Assembly (NCBI GenBank): GCA_016845065.1
Contig: JAERTG010000141.1
Coordinates: 1 to 64,000 of the forward strand
Direction: 5' to 3'
Origin: Fidelibacterota bacterium
Lineage (GTDB): Bacteria > Fidelibacterota > UBA8477 > JABMPR01
Length of the DNA stretch: 64,000 nt
The notes under the pieces are model-generated. The model saw nothing but the letters and a program-made list of their open reading frames with translations, made no database searches and was not told the origin of the DNA. Each line of letters opens with the position of its first letter. Within the stretch, counting starts at the first letter, position 1. The position numbers were made by a program, and so were the translations under genes. Below are positions 46,490 through 53,691 of the stretch, piece after piece.

Positions 46490-48020
46490 ACTCCTTCAAT
46501 GCCAGTGGAAGTGCTTCCACAATATCACTGGCGATCAACCCAAGAACACCTTTGCTGACACGTTTGAGCTCAGCAGCTTTCCCGTGGATATACATGGCGA
46601 AATTTAGAATGTCAGGTTCATCCCTCCATTGTGACCATAATGAGGCAATAACCCCACTTAGCACATCTCCACTACCTGCTGTAGCCATTCCAGCATAGCC
46701 GGTGGAGTTCACCGTAATTTCTCCTGAAGGGCTGGCTATGAGTGAAGGAGCACCTTTGAGTAACAAGGAGACTCCATATTCTTGAGAAAACTTTTTTGCA
46801 TCCTGCCAGGTTGGTGAATAATCATCAAGTCTATTAATCAATCGTTTAAATTCACCAGCATGAGGAGTCAGAATGGAAGGACCAGGTCTAGATTTCAGAA
46901 TGGAAGGATTATCACTCAAAGCGAATAAAGCATCCGCATCAATTACCAGAGGTTGCTTTATATATTGGACCAGGTAGCTTACAATTTCCATGGTTTCAGG
47001 ATGTCTACCCAGACCAGGACCAATGACCACTGCATCTGACCACTCACAGCCCTTTTTAAGATCGTCCAACGCTGAAAATGCGATGCCCTGATCTTCAGTC
47101 TCCAAAACATAGTCTACAACTGTCTCAAGCGAGTGAGACTCCGCAATGGAAGCTAATGATTGGGGTAATGCTAACCTGACCAATCCCGCACCAGATCGTA
47201 ATGCCGCCGAAGCAGAAAGGATCGCTGCCCCTGAAAATCCTCGAGAACCAGCAATTATGAAAACCTTACCGGCAGAATATTTATGAGTATGGCTGAGCCG
47301 GCTGTATTTGGAGGCGGGGTAATCATCCCCCTCATTTTGTTTTAGGACTTCTCCTTCCACATGATTGAGACTATCTACGGGGAAGCCTATATCTACGGGT
47401 ATCACAGACCCAGAACGTGATCGTGCCGGTTCAAAGAGACAACCCTGCTTGCCAAATCCCATGCTCACAGTCAACTCAGCTTGAATGCATGGTTCCAGGA
47501 TTTCACCAGCGTCTCCGGTAACACCTGAAGGAACATCTACAGCAATCCGCCTTGCCTGACTCTGATTTGCAATATTTATCAACACGTCATAGGGAGATCT
47601 AATCGTTCCAGATATCCCCGTACCCAGTAGGGCGTCTACAATGATATCTGCAGTGAGAATATGGCTACGCTGGTCATCTGAATCTTTCCAGGTATCAAAA
47701 GGGACGTTGAGGTCGTTCATTTTATTAAAATGAGTAAGAGCGTCTCCTTTGAGTTCATCTGGAGTTGCGGTAGAAATAACAGAGACGGATGTCCCCATCT
47801 TGGATAAACCTGCAGCAATCACGAAACCATCCCCACCATTGTTCCCATGACCTGCCAGTACCATAACTTTTGGCGAATTTACTAAATAGCCATAGTCAAC
47901 CAGCTGTTGGAGAACCGCATCACCAGCATTCTGCATGAGTACGCTACCAGGAATTCCACAGGTTTTAATCGCATATTCATCTACAGCACGGTTGGCTGCC
48001 ATTGTGAGAAAAACCCGCAA
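46470..48020 (-). CDS. nnr: Bifunctional NAD(P)H-hydrate epimerase and dehydratase
   Basis: This 516-residue protein repairs hydrated NAD(P)H. The N-terminal YjeF_N epimerase has VLAGHGNNGGDGFVIAAGLS and VDALLGTGISG. The C-terminal ADP/ATP-dependent dehydratase has IAGSRGFSGAAILSASAALR, VIGPGLGRHPET and ATAGSGDVLSGVIASL. I chose the TTG at 48018-48020: it matches the family start (M)KxLT, here LRVFLTMAANRAVDEYAI, and GGAG lies 10 nt upstream within the acpS end. An ATG at 48002 would trim this region, and the frame is open to 48083. Confidence 0.92.
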   Translation of the reverse strand: MRVFLTMAANRAVDEYAIKTCGIPGSVLMQNAGDAVLQQLVDYGYLVNSPKVMVLAGHGNNGGDGFVIAAGLSKMGTSVSVISTATPDELKGDALTHFNKMNDLNVPFDTWKDSDDQRSHILTADIIVDALLGTGISGTIRSPYDVLINIANQSQARRIAVDVPSGVTGDAGEILEPCIQAELTVSMGFGKQGCLFEPARSRSGSVIPVDIGFPVDSLNHVEGEVLKQNEGDDYPASKYSRLSHTHKYSAGKVFIIAGSRGFSGAAILSASAALRSGAGLVRLALPQSLASIAESHSLETVVDYVLETEDQGIAFSALDDLKKGCEWSDAVVIGPGLGRHPETMEIVSYLVQYIKQPLVIDADALFALSDNPSILKSRPGPSILTPHAGEFKRLINRLDDYSPTWQDAKKFSQEYGVSLLLKGAPSLIASPSGEITVNSTGYAGMATAGSGDVLSGVIASLWSQWRDEPDILNFAMYIHGKAAELKRVSKGVLGLIASDIVEALPLALKEYGELPD

Positions 48021-48024
48021 TGAA

Positions 48025-48384
48025 TCAATACTCCAAGATAGCGAAGGCAACGGCCATTGAATGTTCATGGGAAATGGTGACAAGACAATTACCCTGGATG
48101 TGTGTCAGGAGGGATACCTGAGGACGCCCTTCCGTATCATTCAAAATCTCAATATCTGAGAAGGGGATGATTTTATCATAGCCGCTTTGGTAAACAGCTT
48201 TTGCGATGGCTTCCTTGGCTGCAAAGCGACCTGCAAAATGAATCTCCGGATGTTCCTTTGATTCACAGTAGGCAGTTTCACCTTTTGTAAAAACACGTTT
48301 TAGAAAGCGATTCCCATAGCTTTTTCTCAGACGATTAATACGACTGACTTCAACGATATCACTACCTATTCCACGGACTGCCAT
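48025..48384 (-). CDS. acpS: Holo-[acyl-carrier-protein] synthase
   Basis: This 119-residue enzyme transfers 4'-phosphopantetheine from CoA to ACP. The N-terminus GIGSDIVEVSRI contains the metal Asp, and AGRFAAKEAIAKAV contains the catalytic Glu/Lys segment. The C-terminal VTISHEHSMAVAFAIL is standard. It is the first gene of a 13-gene, same-strand run ending with mce. GAGG lies 5 nt before the ATG. A TATAAA just upstream is close to the start and uncertain as a promoter. Confidence 0.93.
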   Translation of the reverse strand: MAVRGIGSDIVEVSRINRLRKSYGNRFLKRVFTKGETAYCESKEHPEIHFAGRFAAKEAIAKAVYQSGYDKIIPFSDIEILNDTEGRPQVSLLTHIQGNCLVTISHEHSMAVAFAILEY

Positions 48385-48488
48385 GAGTCCTCAATTTATA
48401 CTCCCAGACCTTTGGTAAAAGTGGAATTTGTAGACACATGCCATCTAATAAATGATTTGGGTTTGTCAGGGCTTGAGTCTGAAGAAAT

Positions 48489-48519
48489 AAAAAAAGGGAC
48501 TGTCACTATGACAGCCCCT
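48489..48519 (-). terminator. Rho-independent terminator of the TPR gene
   Basis: On the minus strand an 11-bp stem with one mismatch (arms 48495-48505 and 48509-48519) and a 3-nt loop is followed by seven T residues. It lies about 30 bp past the TPR gene stop and is the clearest protein-gene terminator in the window. It separates the TPR gene from acpS. Confidence 0.85.
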
Positions 48520-48551
48520 AATAATTATGCTGAATATACGCTATGCAGGCT

Positions 48552-49787
48552 TTAGCCCTTCATAAGCTCATCAATACGGTGCTGGGCAAGACTTTTCCAT
48601 CTCGCATCTTTCAAGGCCAGGCGATAGGAGGCAATTGCCTCTTTATTGCGACCAAGGCCTCTCAGTGCATCACCCTTTTCAACCTGAGCAGGAGCCCAGT
48701 TTTTTTTCTTTGCCTTGGCCAGGGAGGTTGAAGATGCTGTGAGGGCAGCAGAATAATTTCCCTTGGAATTGTATGCCTGAGCCAGGTGATATGAAGTTTT
48801 ATAGGTAACAGTTGATCCAGTGAGACCTCTGAGTAAGGAAACGGTAGTATCATACTTCTCCTGATCAACATATATTTTTGCTAGCAGTTCATATGCTTTT
48901 GAATACTTCTTATCAACCTCAATGGCCTTTTTAAGATTTGAGATTGCCAGAGAAGTACTTTTTTGACTCTCATATACTTTGCCGAGGACGTAATAAGCTT
49001 TTTCATACTTTGGATTTATTGAGATGGAAGTCTTTAGACTCTCAATGGCTTTCGCATTATTTCCCATAGCGCTATAAAGGTTGCCGAGACCGTACCAGGC
49101 CTTGTAATGGGTACCATCACTGGTAACTGCTTCAAGATAGAATCCTTCGGCAGCTTTTAGATTTCCATCTTTTTTGGCTATATAAGCCAATTGATAATAG
49201 CCACTTGCAAAGGCCGGATCTACAGCCACTGACTTCTCGTATTCAACTCGAGCTGATTCATAATCTTTTCGCTTTAGGAATTTGTGACCTTCAGAATAGT
49301 GCTTATTGCGAACCATCTCAATTGATTTTCCATATTTATCCTGTGTTTGATCATGGTTGGCAGCTTCGCGAAATTTGTTGGCAGCTTTGATAGGTTCTTC
49401 TTTACGGAAGTGCACCATTCCTTGACTGAAAAATGCTTCAGCTTTAAATCGACCCCAGATATCCAGCGGAGATGCATCCATTTGAGCGATAGCTTCACCG
49501 TATTTCTTGTAGGCGTCATCATATTCATTACGTCCCAGGGCACGGCCACCGTCAGTCAAGCGAACATTGATTTGCTCAAGGATAACCCATTCTGCTTGAA
49601 TTTCATTATAGCGTTCTTCGTCGGGAGCCGCTTTCATAGCAGCTTTATAGGCACTATCAGCTGACACAATATTAAAATTTTTGATAGCGGTGCGAGCCTG
49701 GGTAACCAGAGCTTCATCCTGATATTGAGCCATTAGCTGTCCGAACAATGATGCCAATATGAGTGCAGATATTGCGAGGTTTTTCAT
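48552..49787 (-). CDS. Exported TPR-repeat protein
   Basis: This 411-residue protein has a signal peptide (ISALILASLFGQLMAQ) and many tetratricopeptide repeats. Clear units begin near residue 175 (KSVAVDPAFASGYYQLAYIA, TSDGTHYKAWYGLGNLYSAM, SINPKYEKAYYVLGKVYESQ, EVDKKYSKAYELLAKIYVDQ). TPR arrays mediate protein-protein contacts, here probably in the periplasm. The partner is unknown. It is a single-gene unit with its own promoter and terminator and a leader of about 120 nt containing a GGTGAG/CTCACC stem-loop (49844-49861). Confidence 0.82.
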   Translation of the reverse strand: MKNLAISALILASLFGQLMAQYQDEALVTQARTAIKNFNIVSADSAYKAAMKAAPDEERYNEIQAEWVILEQINVRLTDGGRALGRNEYDDAYKKYGEAIAQMDASPLDIWGRFKAEAFFSQGMVHFRKEEPIKAANKFREAANHDQTQDKYGKSIEMVRNKHYSEGHKFLKRKDYESARVEYEKSVAVDPAFASGYYQLAYIAKKDGNLKAAEGFYLEAVTSDGTHYKAWYGLGNLYSAMGNNAKAIESLKTSISINPKYEKAYYVLGKVYESQKSTSLAISNLKKAIEVDKKYSKAYELLAKIYVDQEKYDTTVSLLRGLTGSTVTYKTSYHLAQAYNSKGNYSAALTASSTSLAKAKKKNWAPAQVEKGDALRGLGRNKEAIASYRLALKDARWKSLAQHRIDELMKG

Positions 49788-49913
49788 CTTACGTGTATCC
49801 TTTTAATCCATCAACCTATTCAAAGGTCTTTATCATTTCTTTTGGTGAGATAAAGCTCACCTCCACTATTCAAATGGCAGGAACATAGTGTATCAGGCCA
49901 TAAAGTGGCGTGC

Positions 49914-49942
49914 AATATAGTAGACGAGCTTGCCTTTGTCAT
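49914..49942 (-). promoter_or_regulatory. Promoter of the TPR gene
   Basis: On the minus strand ATGACA (49937-49942), a 17-bp spacer and TATATT (49914-49919) give a strong sigma70-type match, five of six at the -35. The surrounding sequence TCGTCTACTATATTGC (49912-49927) is the same element as at ugd and cmk-rpsA with three added bases. Confidence 0.6.
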
Positions 49943-49980
49943 TGATTTTATTGAGCCAAAGGGAGACCCACAACAGCGTT

Positions 49981-49996
49981 CTGAGAGTTCTCACAG
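49981..49996. promoter_or_regulatory. Possible operator, 16-bp dyad
   Basis: CTGAGAGTTCTCACAG is symmetric except for one central A:A pair in each half. It lies about 40 bp upstream of the TPR -35 and near a gene for an HTH regulator, so it could be a binding site for that protein. There is no second copy that I noticed nearby. Confidence 0.25.
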
Positions 49997-50182
49997 CCCT
50001 GTGTTTTGCTGAATCCTCTGAAAAAATAATTTCAATAATCTCAGTATAACAATTCCATTTCGAGCGCTATTTATTGAGCAAATTACAGTCAAATCTAAGG
50101 ATTATTGTTTGAAACCACCAAGAAGAAAAAATAATTGATAATTATGATTTTTTCATCAATCTGAGCCAGGAAATTTTTCTTT

Positions 50183-50188
50183 TATACT
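50183..50188 (+). promoter_or_regulatory. Possible -10 of the regulator gene
   Basis: TATACT lies 26 bp upstream of the ATG at 50214. No good -35 was found at 16-18 bp (TCTGAG at 17 bp), so the call is weak. Confidence 0.3.
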
Positions 50189-50213
50189 AATCGAGTCTCA
50201 ATAGATTAAAATC

Positions 50214-50882
50214 ATGGAAAATAATTTTCGAGAATTTGCACTAAATACCATTGATGAGCTGGGACTTTCAGACTACGAAGTTGCCAAACTCACAGGAATT
50301 AAAAGTTCTTCTGTAAGCCGTTGGCGAACGGGCAAAACCATTCCCCGCAAAAATAGTCTGCGGCACCTCGCCCAATTAGCCGGTCGCCAGGTCCGCTTTG
50401 TAAAATCTCCAGACCATATCAAGGTCGAGTGGCAGGATGAGGATTCAGATAATCTCCGACCATATGTTCCCCTGCAAAACATTCGCCAGACAATTAAAGT
50501 TTATACATGGAGTCAGAGTAGTCAGTCTGATTTTTTTAGACGGAATGGTACCATTAGTCAGAAACCAGTACATGCTCTAAAGGGCATCCCCGATGTGGAG
50601 GATCCGCTGGCCTATTCCATCATCATTGATGAAGAACAGAACCCCCTGATCGATCCTTATTCGCGCTATGGCGATGTGATGATTATTTCACCTGCAGCCA
50701 GCGTGAAAAATGGTGATCATGTGATTGCCCGACTAAATGATGGCAGAGTGATCTCAAGGAAAATCCAATTTTCAGAAGACAACCTTTTTTTTACAAGGCA
50801 TGAGGGTGGAGCAGCTGATTTTAGCGTGAAATCAGAGGCGGTTCATTTTTATCATAAGGTCGTATACATTCGCAAACGCTAA
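50214..50882 (+). CDS. HTH regulator with a degenerate S24 (LexA/CI-like) domain
   Basis: This 222-residue protein has an N-terminal helix-turn-helix (LSDYEVAKLTGIKSSSVSRW, about residues 18-37) and a C-terminal region that lines up with LexA/CI-type S24 peptidases. The recognisable part is RYGDVMIISPAASVKNGDHV. Where LexA has the catalytic Ser (SGMSM), this protein has IDEEQ, and the Lys position falls on Arg/Lys in VISRKI. It probably cannot self-cleave and would act as a dimerising DNA-binding regulator. Its own divergent region and the TPR gene are plausible targets. Confidence 0.75.
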   Translation: MENNFREFALNTIDELGLSDYEVAKLTGIKSSSVSRWRTGKTIPRKNSLRHLAQLAGRQVRFVKSPDHIKVEWQDEDSDNLRPYVPLQNIRQTIKVYTWSQSSQSDFFRRNGTISQKPVHALKGIPDVEDPLAYSIIIDEEQNPLIDPYSRYGDVMIISPAASVKNGDHVIARLNDGRVISRKIQFSEDNLFFTRHEGGAADFSVKSEAVHFYHKVVYIRKR

Positions 50883-51017
50883 GCTCTATTTTCGGAGATT
50901 GAGCTTGTCGACATCTTTGATTCATCACTAAAAAGCAATTAACTCTCTGGCTAAGTAATTGAAATGATTGCGTAGATCCGTGGGTGCTCGGACATTTCGA
51001 GAGCCTCAATGTCCTTT

Positions 51018-51083
51018 TCCTACATTAAAAAATCCCGATGCTTCCAGCGGGATTTATGAGGTTCTTCTGTGCCGAGAGCGGGA
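51018..51083. repeat. Direct repeat, copy 1: tRNA-Leu 3' end plus terminator
   Basis: These 66 bp match 51164-51229 with one mismatch (C51041 against T51187), offset 146 bp. The copy includes a terminator hairpin (51030-51055) and, at its right end, the last 14 nt of tRNA-Leu ending in the 3' T-stem strand. The similarity stops abruptly at 51084, so no complete second tRNA is present. Confidence 0.85.
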
Positions 51084-51163
51084 ATGCCTTCCGCAGACCT
51101 ACAGTCTTTGTCGGCTCTCTCCACTCACTTCGTTCGCTTCGGGTCAAACCCTGCGGGTTCTCA

Positions 51164-51229
51164 TCCTACATTAAAAAATCCCGATGTTTCCAGCGGGATT
51201 TATGAGGTTCTTCTGTGCCGAGAGCGGGA
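51164..51229. repeat. Direct repeat, copy 2: functional tRNA-Leu 3' end plus terminator
   Basis: This is the copy belonging to the intact tRNA-Leu. Its left part is the terminator region and its right part (51216-51229) is the 3' end of the tRNA, from discriminator base to the 3' strand of the T stem. Confidence 0.85.
51173..51201 (-). terminator. Terminator of secG/tRNA-Leu
   Basis: AAATCCCG (51176-51183) and CGGGATTT (51194-51201) form a perfect 8-bp stem with a 10-nt loop. On the minus strand it is followed by six T residues. It lies 14 nt beyond the tRNA 3' end. An identical hairpin in repeat copy 1 (51030-51055) would act as a back-up. Confidence 0.85.
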
Positions 51230-51299
51230 TTCGAACCCGCACAAGCGTTAGCTCACTGCCCCCTCAAGACAGCGTGTCTACCAGTTCCACCACCTCGGC
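51216..51299 (-). tRNA. tRNA-Leu (anticodon GAG)
   Basis: The 84-nt minus-strand sequence folds into a class II tRNA. The acceptor arm is GCCGAGG with TCTCGGC, the D arm contains the GGTAGAC segment, and the anticodon stem CTGTC/GGCAG has loop TTGAGGG with anticodon GAG. A long variable arm (GAGC/GCTT) and a T arm GCGGG-TTCGAAT-CCCGC follow. The discriminator base is A and CCA is not encoded. It starts 7 nt after the secG stop, so it is very likely cut from the secG transcript. Confidence 0.95.
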
Positions 51300-51306
51300 T
51301 AAAAAT

Positions 51307-51690
51307 TTATTCTTCGGTTGTGGCATCTCCAGAGGCAGCTGGTGTTGTCGCTGCTTCACCAGGTAGTCCCAAATCAGCAGGTGCTGCCGCTTCGAACTGA
51401 GTTCCTGGAACGATCATTTCTTCCTGCAATTCTTTCTGGAAATCAGTTTGACCCGATGAGCCACCCTTATTCAGAACACCAATGAGAATGATGATTACCA
51501 TAAAAGCGATGGCTAAACCTCCGGTCAACTTAGTGAGGAAGTTTCCTGCACCGACGCCTCCAAAAAGAGCGTTTGCAGTATTACCACCACCAAAAGTACC
51601 GGCTAAACCGCCACCCTTACTGGATTGCATGAGTATCACCATCATGAGTAATAATGAAATGATTACCAGTATAATGTACAAAAACGTCAT
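51307..51690 (-). CDS. secG: Preprotein translocase subunit SecG
   Basis: This 127-residue protein has two membrane helices (residues about 4-22 and 57-74) with the SecG signature MVILMQSSKGGGLAGTFGGG between them. A longer than usual Ala/Glu-rich cytoplasmic tail follows. SecG helps SecYEG move proteins across the membrane. AGGAG precedes the ATG, 9 bp after tpiA. It is followed by a tRNA-Leu(GAG), the same neighbour as in E. coli (leuU). Confidence 0.93.
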   Translation of the reverse strand: MTFLYIILVIISLLLMMVILMQSSKGGGLAGTFGGGNTANALFGGVGAGNFLTKLTGGLAIAFMVIIILIGVLNKGGSSGQTDFQKELQEEMIVPGTQFEAAAPADLGLPGEAATTPAASGDATTEE

Positions 51691-51699
51691 GTATTTCTC

Positions 51700-52467
51700 C
51701 TAGTCGATGGCTCCAGCTTCGTCAATAATCCCCTTGAATGCTTCAAGGGTCATACTTGCTCCTCCTACTAGAGCTCCATCAATGTCCTTATTGGACAGTA
51801 AACCTTGTGTATTATCAGGTTTGACACTTCCACCATACAGAATCCAGGTGGATTCTGCTACTTCGCCATCATACAGTGTCTTTAGAGCACTACGGATGAA
51901 GGCATGTGTATCGGCGGCTTGTTCTGGTGTGGCTGTTAATCCGGTCCCAATGGCCCAAACTGGTTCGTAAGCAATAATGACTGTTTCCATCTCTGCTTTA
52001 GAAAGACCCTTAAGACCGTCTCTGAGCTGACGGGCAATCACTTTTTCAGTGAGATTGCCTTCGCGCTCCTCAATTTTCTCACCCACACATAAAATGGGAA
52101 TCAAACCTGTTTTCAAAGACCTGTGAACTTTCTTATTAATCCAATCGTCGGACTCACCAAAGACATGACGTCTTTCAGAGTGCCCCAGGATCACATATTC
52201 AGCACCGGTTTCCCTAATCATAGTACCCGTGATTTCACCAGTAAAAGCCCCTGCTTCTTCCCAATGCATGTTCTGGGCGCCTACTTTGAGCTCACTTCCG
52301 TTTACCACGTCAAAAACCGACTTCAATGCCAAAAATGGCGGGCATAAAATAACCGACACCCCATGGGTGTCCAATATATTAATACGGAGCGATTCAGCGA
52401 ATTCAGCAGCCGCTTTGGGACCAAAATGCATCTTCCAGTTTCCGGCTACTATCTTATTTCTTTTCAA
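51700..52467 (-). CDS. tpiA: Triosephosphate isomerase
   Basis: This 255-residue enzyme interconverts glyceraldehyde 3-phosphate and dihydroxyacetone phosphate. The start is RNKIVAGNWKMH, the catalytic His is in ILGHSERRHVFGE, the catalytic Glu in AYEPVWAIGTG, and the phosphate loop in LYGGSVKPDN. The start codon is TTG, directly after the pgk stop (TAATTG), with GGAG 8 nt upstream. Confidence 0.96.
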   Translation of the reverse strand: MKRNKIVAGNWKMHFGPKAAAEFAESLRINILDTHGVSVILCPPFLALKSVFDVVNGSELKVGAQNMHWEEAGAFTGEITGTMIRETGAEYVILGHSERRHVFGESDDWINKKVHRSLKTGLIPILCVGEKIEEREGNLTEKVIARQLRDGLKGLSKAEMETVIIAYEPVWAIGTGLTATPEQAADTHAFIRSALKTLYDGEVAESTWILYGGSVKPDNTQGLLSNKDIDGALVGGASMTLEAFKGIIDEAGAID

Positions 52468-53673
52468 TTATTTAGCTCCTTTCAAAGCTTCAAAAGCAGG
52501 TAAAGCGATACCACTTAAAAGTTCCAGTGACGCACCGCCACCAGTGGATGTGTGAGTAACGCACCCATTCAATCCAAATTTACTGAGGGCAGCAGCACTA
52601 TCACCACCACCGACAATAGTCGTCGCACCCTTTGCAGTAATATCACAAAGTTTTTCTGCAATGGTTTTCGTTCCATTCTCATAGGGTGCCATTTCAAAAA
52701 CACCCATGGGACCATTCCAGAGGACTGTTTTAGAATCCTCAAGAATACTCGAGAAGGATTTAACAGTTCTGCCGCCAATGTCGAGACCCATCAGATCATC
52801 CTCTAAACCACGAATAGGCAGTTCCTGTCTTTTCGCTGTCTCAGAAAACTCGTCTGCTGCGATACAATCTGAGGGCAAAACCAGGTTGACACCTTTTGCC
52901 AAACATAGGTCTATGACATCTGAAGCGAATTGGATCCTATCTTCTTCCACGAGAGATGAACCGACATTGTGATTTAGGGGAGGTGCAGTAAGAAAGGTAA
53001 AAGCCATTCCCCCACCAATTAGGATGTTGTCAGCTACCTCAGCAAGTCTTTTGAGTAAATCAATCTTCCCGCTGACCTTTGATCCACCCATTACTACGGT
53101 AAATGGACGAACCGGGTTTTCAATTGCACTTACCAGGAACTCAATTTCTTTCATTAGCAGAAAACCGGCAGCCTTATCAACGAAGTAATCTGTCATCCCA
53201 ACATTTGAAGCATGGGCTCTATGAGCAGTTCCAAAAGCATCGTTTACATAGACATCAGCCAGATCAGCCAATTGTTTTGAGAAATCAGATTCGTTCATTG
53301 TTTCTGCAGCGTGAAAGCGAAGATTCTCAAGTAACAATACTTGACCAGGTTGTAGTTCGTTAGCCATGGCACTAACGTCTGGACCTACACAATCAGGAGC
53401 AAATGTGACTGGTGCCTTAATCAGATCATCCAGACGCTGGGCGATCGGGGCTAAACTCATTTCTGGAATGACTGAACCCTTAGGCCTTCCAAGGTGTGAA
53501 GCCAGGATCACTGCCGCTCCCTTCTCCAATAGAAACTCGATGGTTGGCAATGAAGCTCGAATCCGAAAGTCATCAGTTACTTGACCATCATTATCCAGGG
53601 GAACATTGTAATCCGTCCTGACAAAGACTTTTTTCCCCCGAAGATCAAGGTCTTTGACATGTTTGGGCATCAT
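52468..53673 (-). CDS. pgk: Phosphoglycerate kinase
   Basis: This 401-residue protein is full-length. The N-terminal domain has KKVFVRTDYNVPLDN and ILASHLGRPKG. KVSGKIDLLKRLAEVADNILIGGGMAFTFL and the C-terminal GGGDSAAALSKFGL with HTSTGGGASLELL complete the nucleotide and substrate sites. It makes ATP from 1,3-bisphosphoglycerate. GAGGT precedes the ATG. It is 18 bp after fba and abuts tpiA. Confidence 0.96.
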   Translation of the reverse strand: MMPKHVKDLDLRGKKVFVRTDYNVPLDNDGQVTDDFRIRASLPTIEFLLEKGAAVILASHLGRPKGSVIPEMSLAPIAQRLDDLIKAPVTFAPDCVGPDVSAMANELQPGQVLLLENLRFHAAETMNESDFSKQLADLADVYVNDAFGTAHRAHASNVGMTDYFVDKAAGFLLMKEIEFLVSAIENPVRPFTVVMGGSKVSGKIDLLKRLAEVADNILIGGGMAFTFLTAPPLNHNVGSSLVEEDRIQFASDVIDLCLAKGVNLVLPSDCIAADEFSETAKRQELPIRGLEDDLMGLDIGGRTVKSFSSILEDSKTVLWNGPMGVFEMAPYENGTKTIAEKLCDITAKGATTIVGGGDSAAALSKFGLNGCVTHTSTGGGASLELLSGIALPAFEALKGAK

Positions 53674-53691
53674 GGTACTACCTCAATATGC

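Larger units (their letters stand above)
49788..50213. other. 426-bp divergent regulatory region
   Basis: The region lies between the TPR gene (-) and the LexA/CI-like regulator (+). It contains the TPR promoter (49914-49942), a stem-loop in the TPR leader (49844-49861), a 16-bp near-perfect dyad CTGAGAGTTCTCACAG (49981-49996), an AT-rich stretch from about 50090 to 50180 and a -10-like TATACT before the regulator gene. No RNA gene was recognised. Confidence 0.5.
50883..51215. other. 333-bp intergenic region with a partial tRNA/terminator duplication
   Basis: From 50883 to about 51017 I see nothing beyond a short AAGCTC/GAGCTT repeat. From 51018 onward the region holds an extra copy of the tRNA-Leu 3' end plus terminator, an 80-bp spacer (51084-51163) rich in short inverted repeats, and the proper tRNA-Leu terminator. 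Confidence 0.6.

Noticed and set aside
51018-51229. The two repeats as attL and attR of an integrated element.
   Set aside because: Only 80 bp lies between them and no integrase or foreign genes are present. It remains possible only as a scar.
51069-51400. Short open frames running through the tRNA-Leu and its repeat.
   Set aside because: They cover an unmistakable tRNA and terminators and have no coding features.
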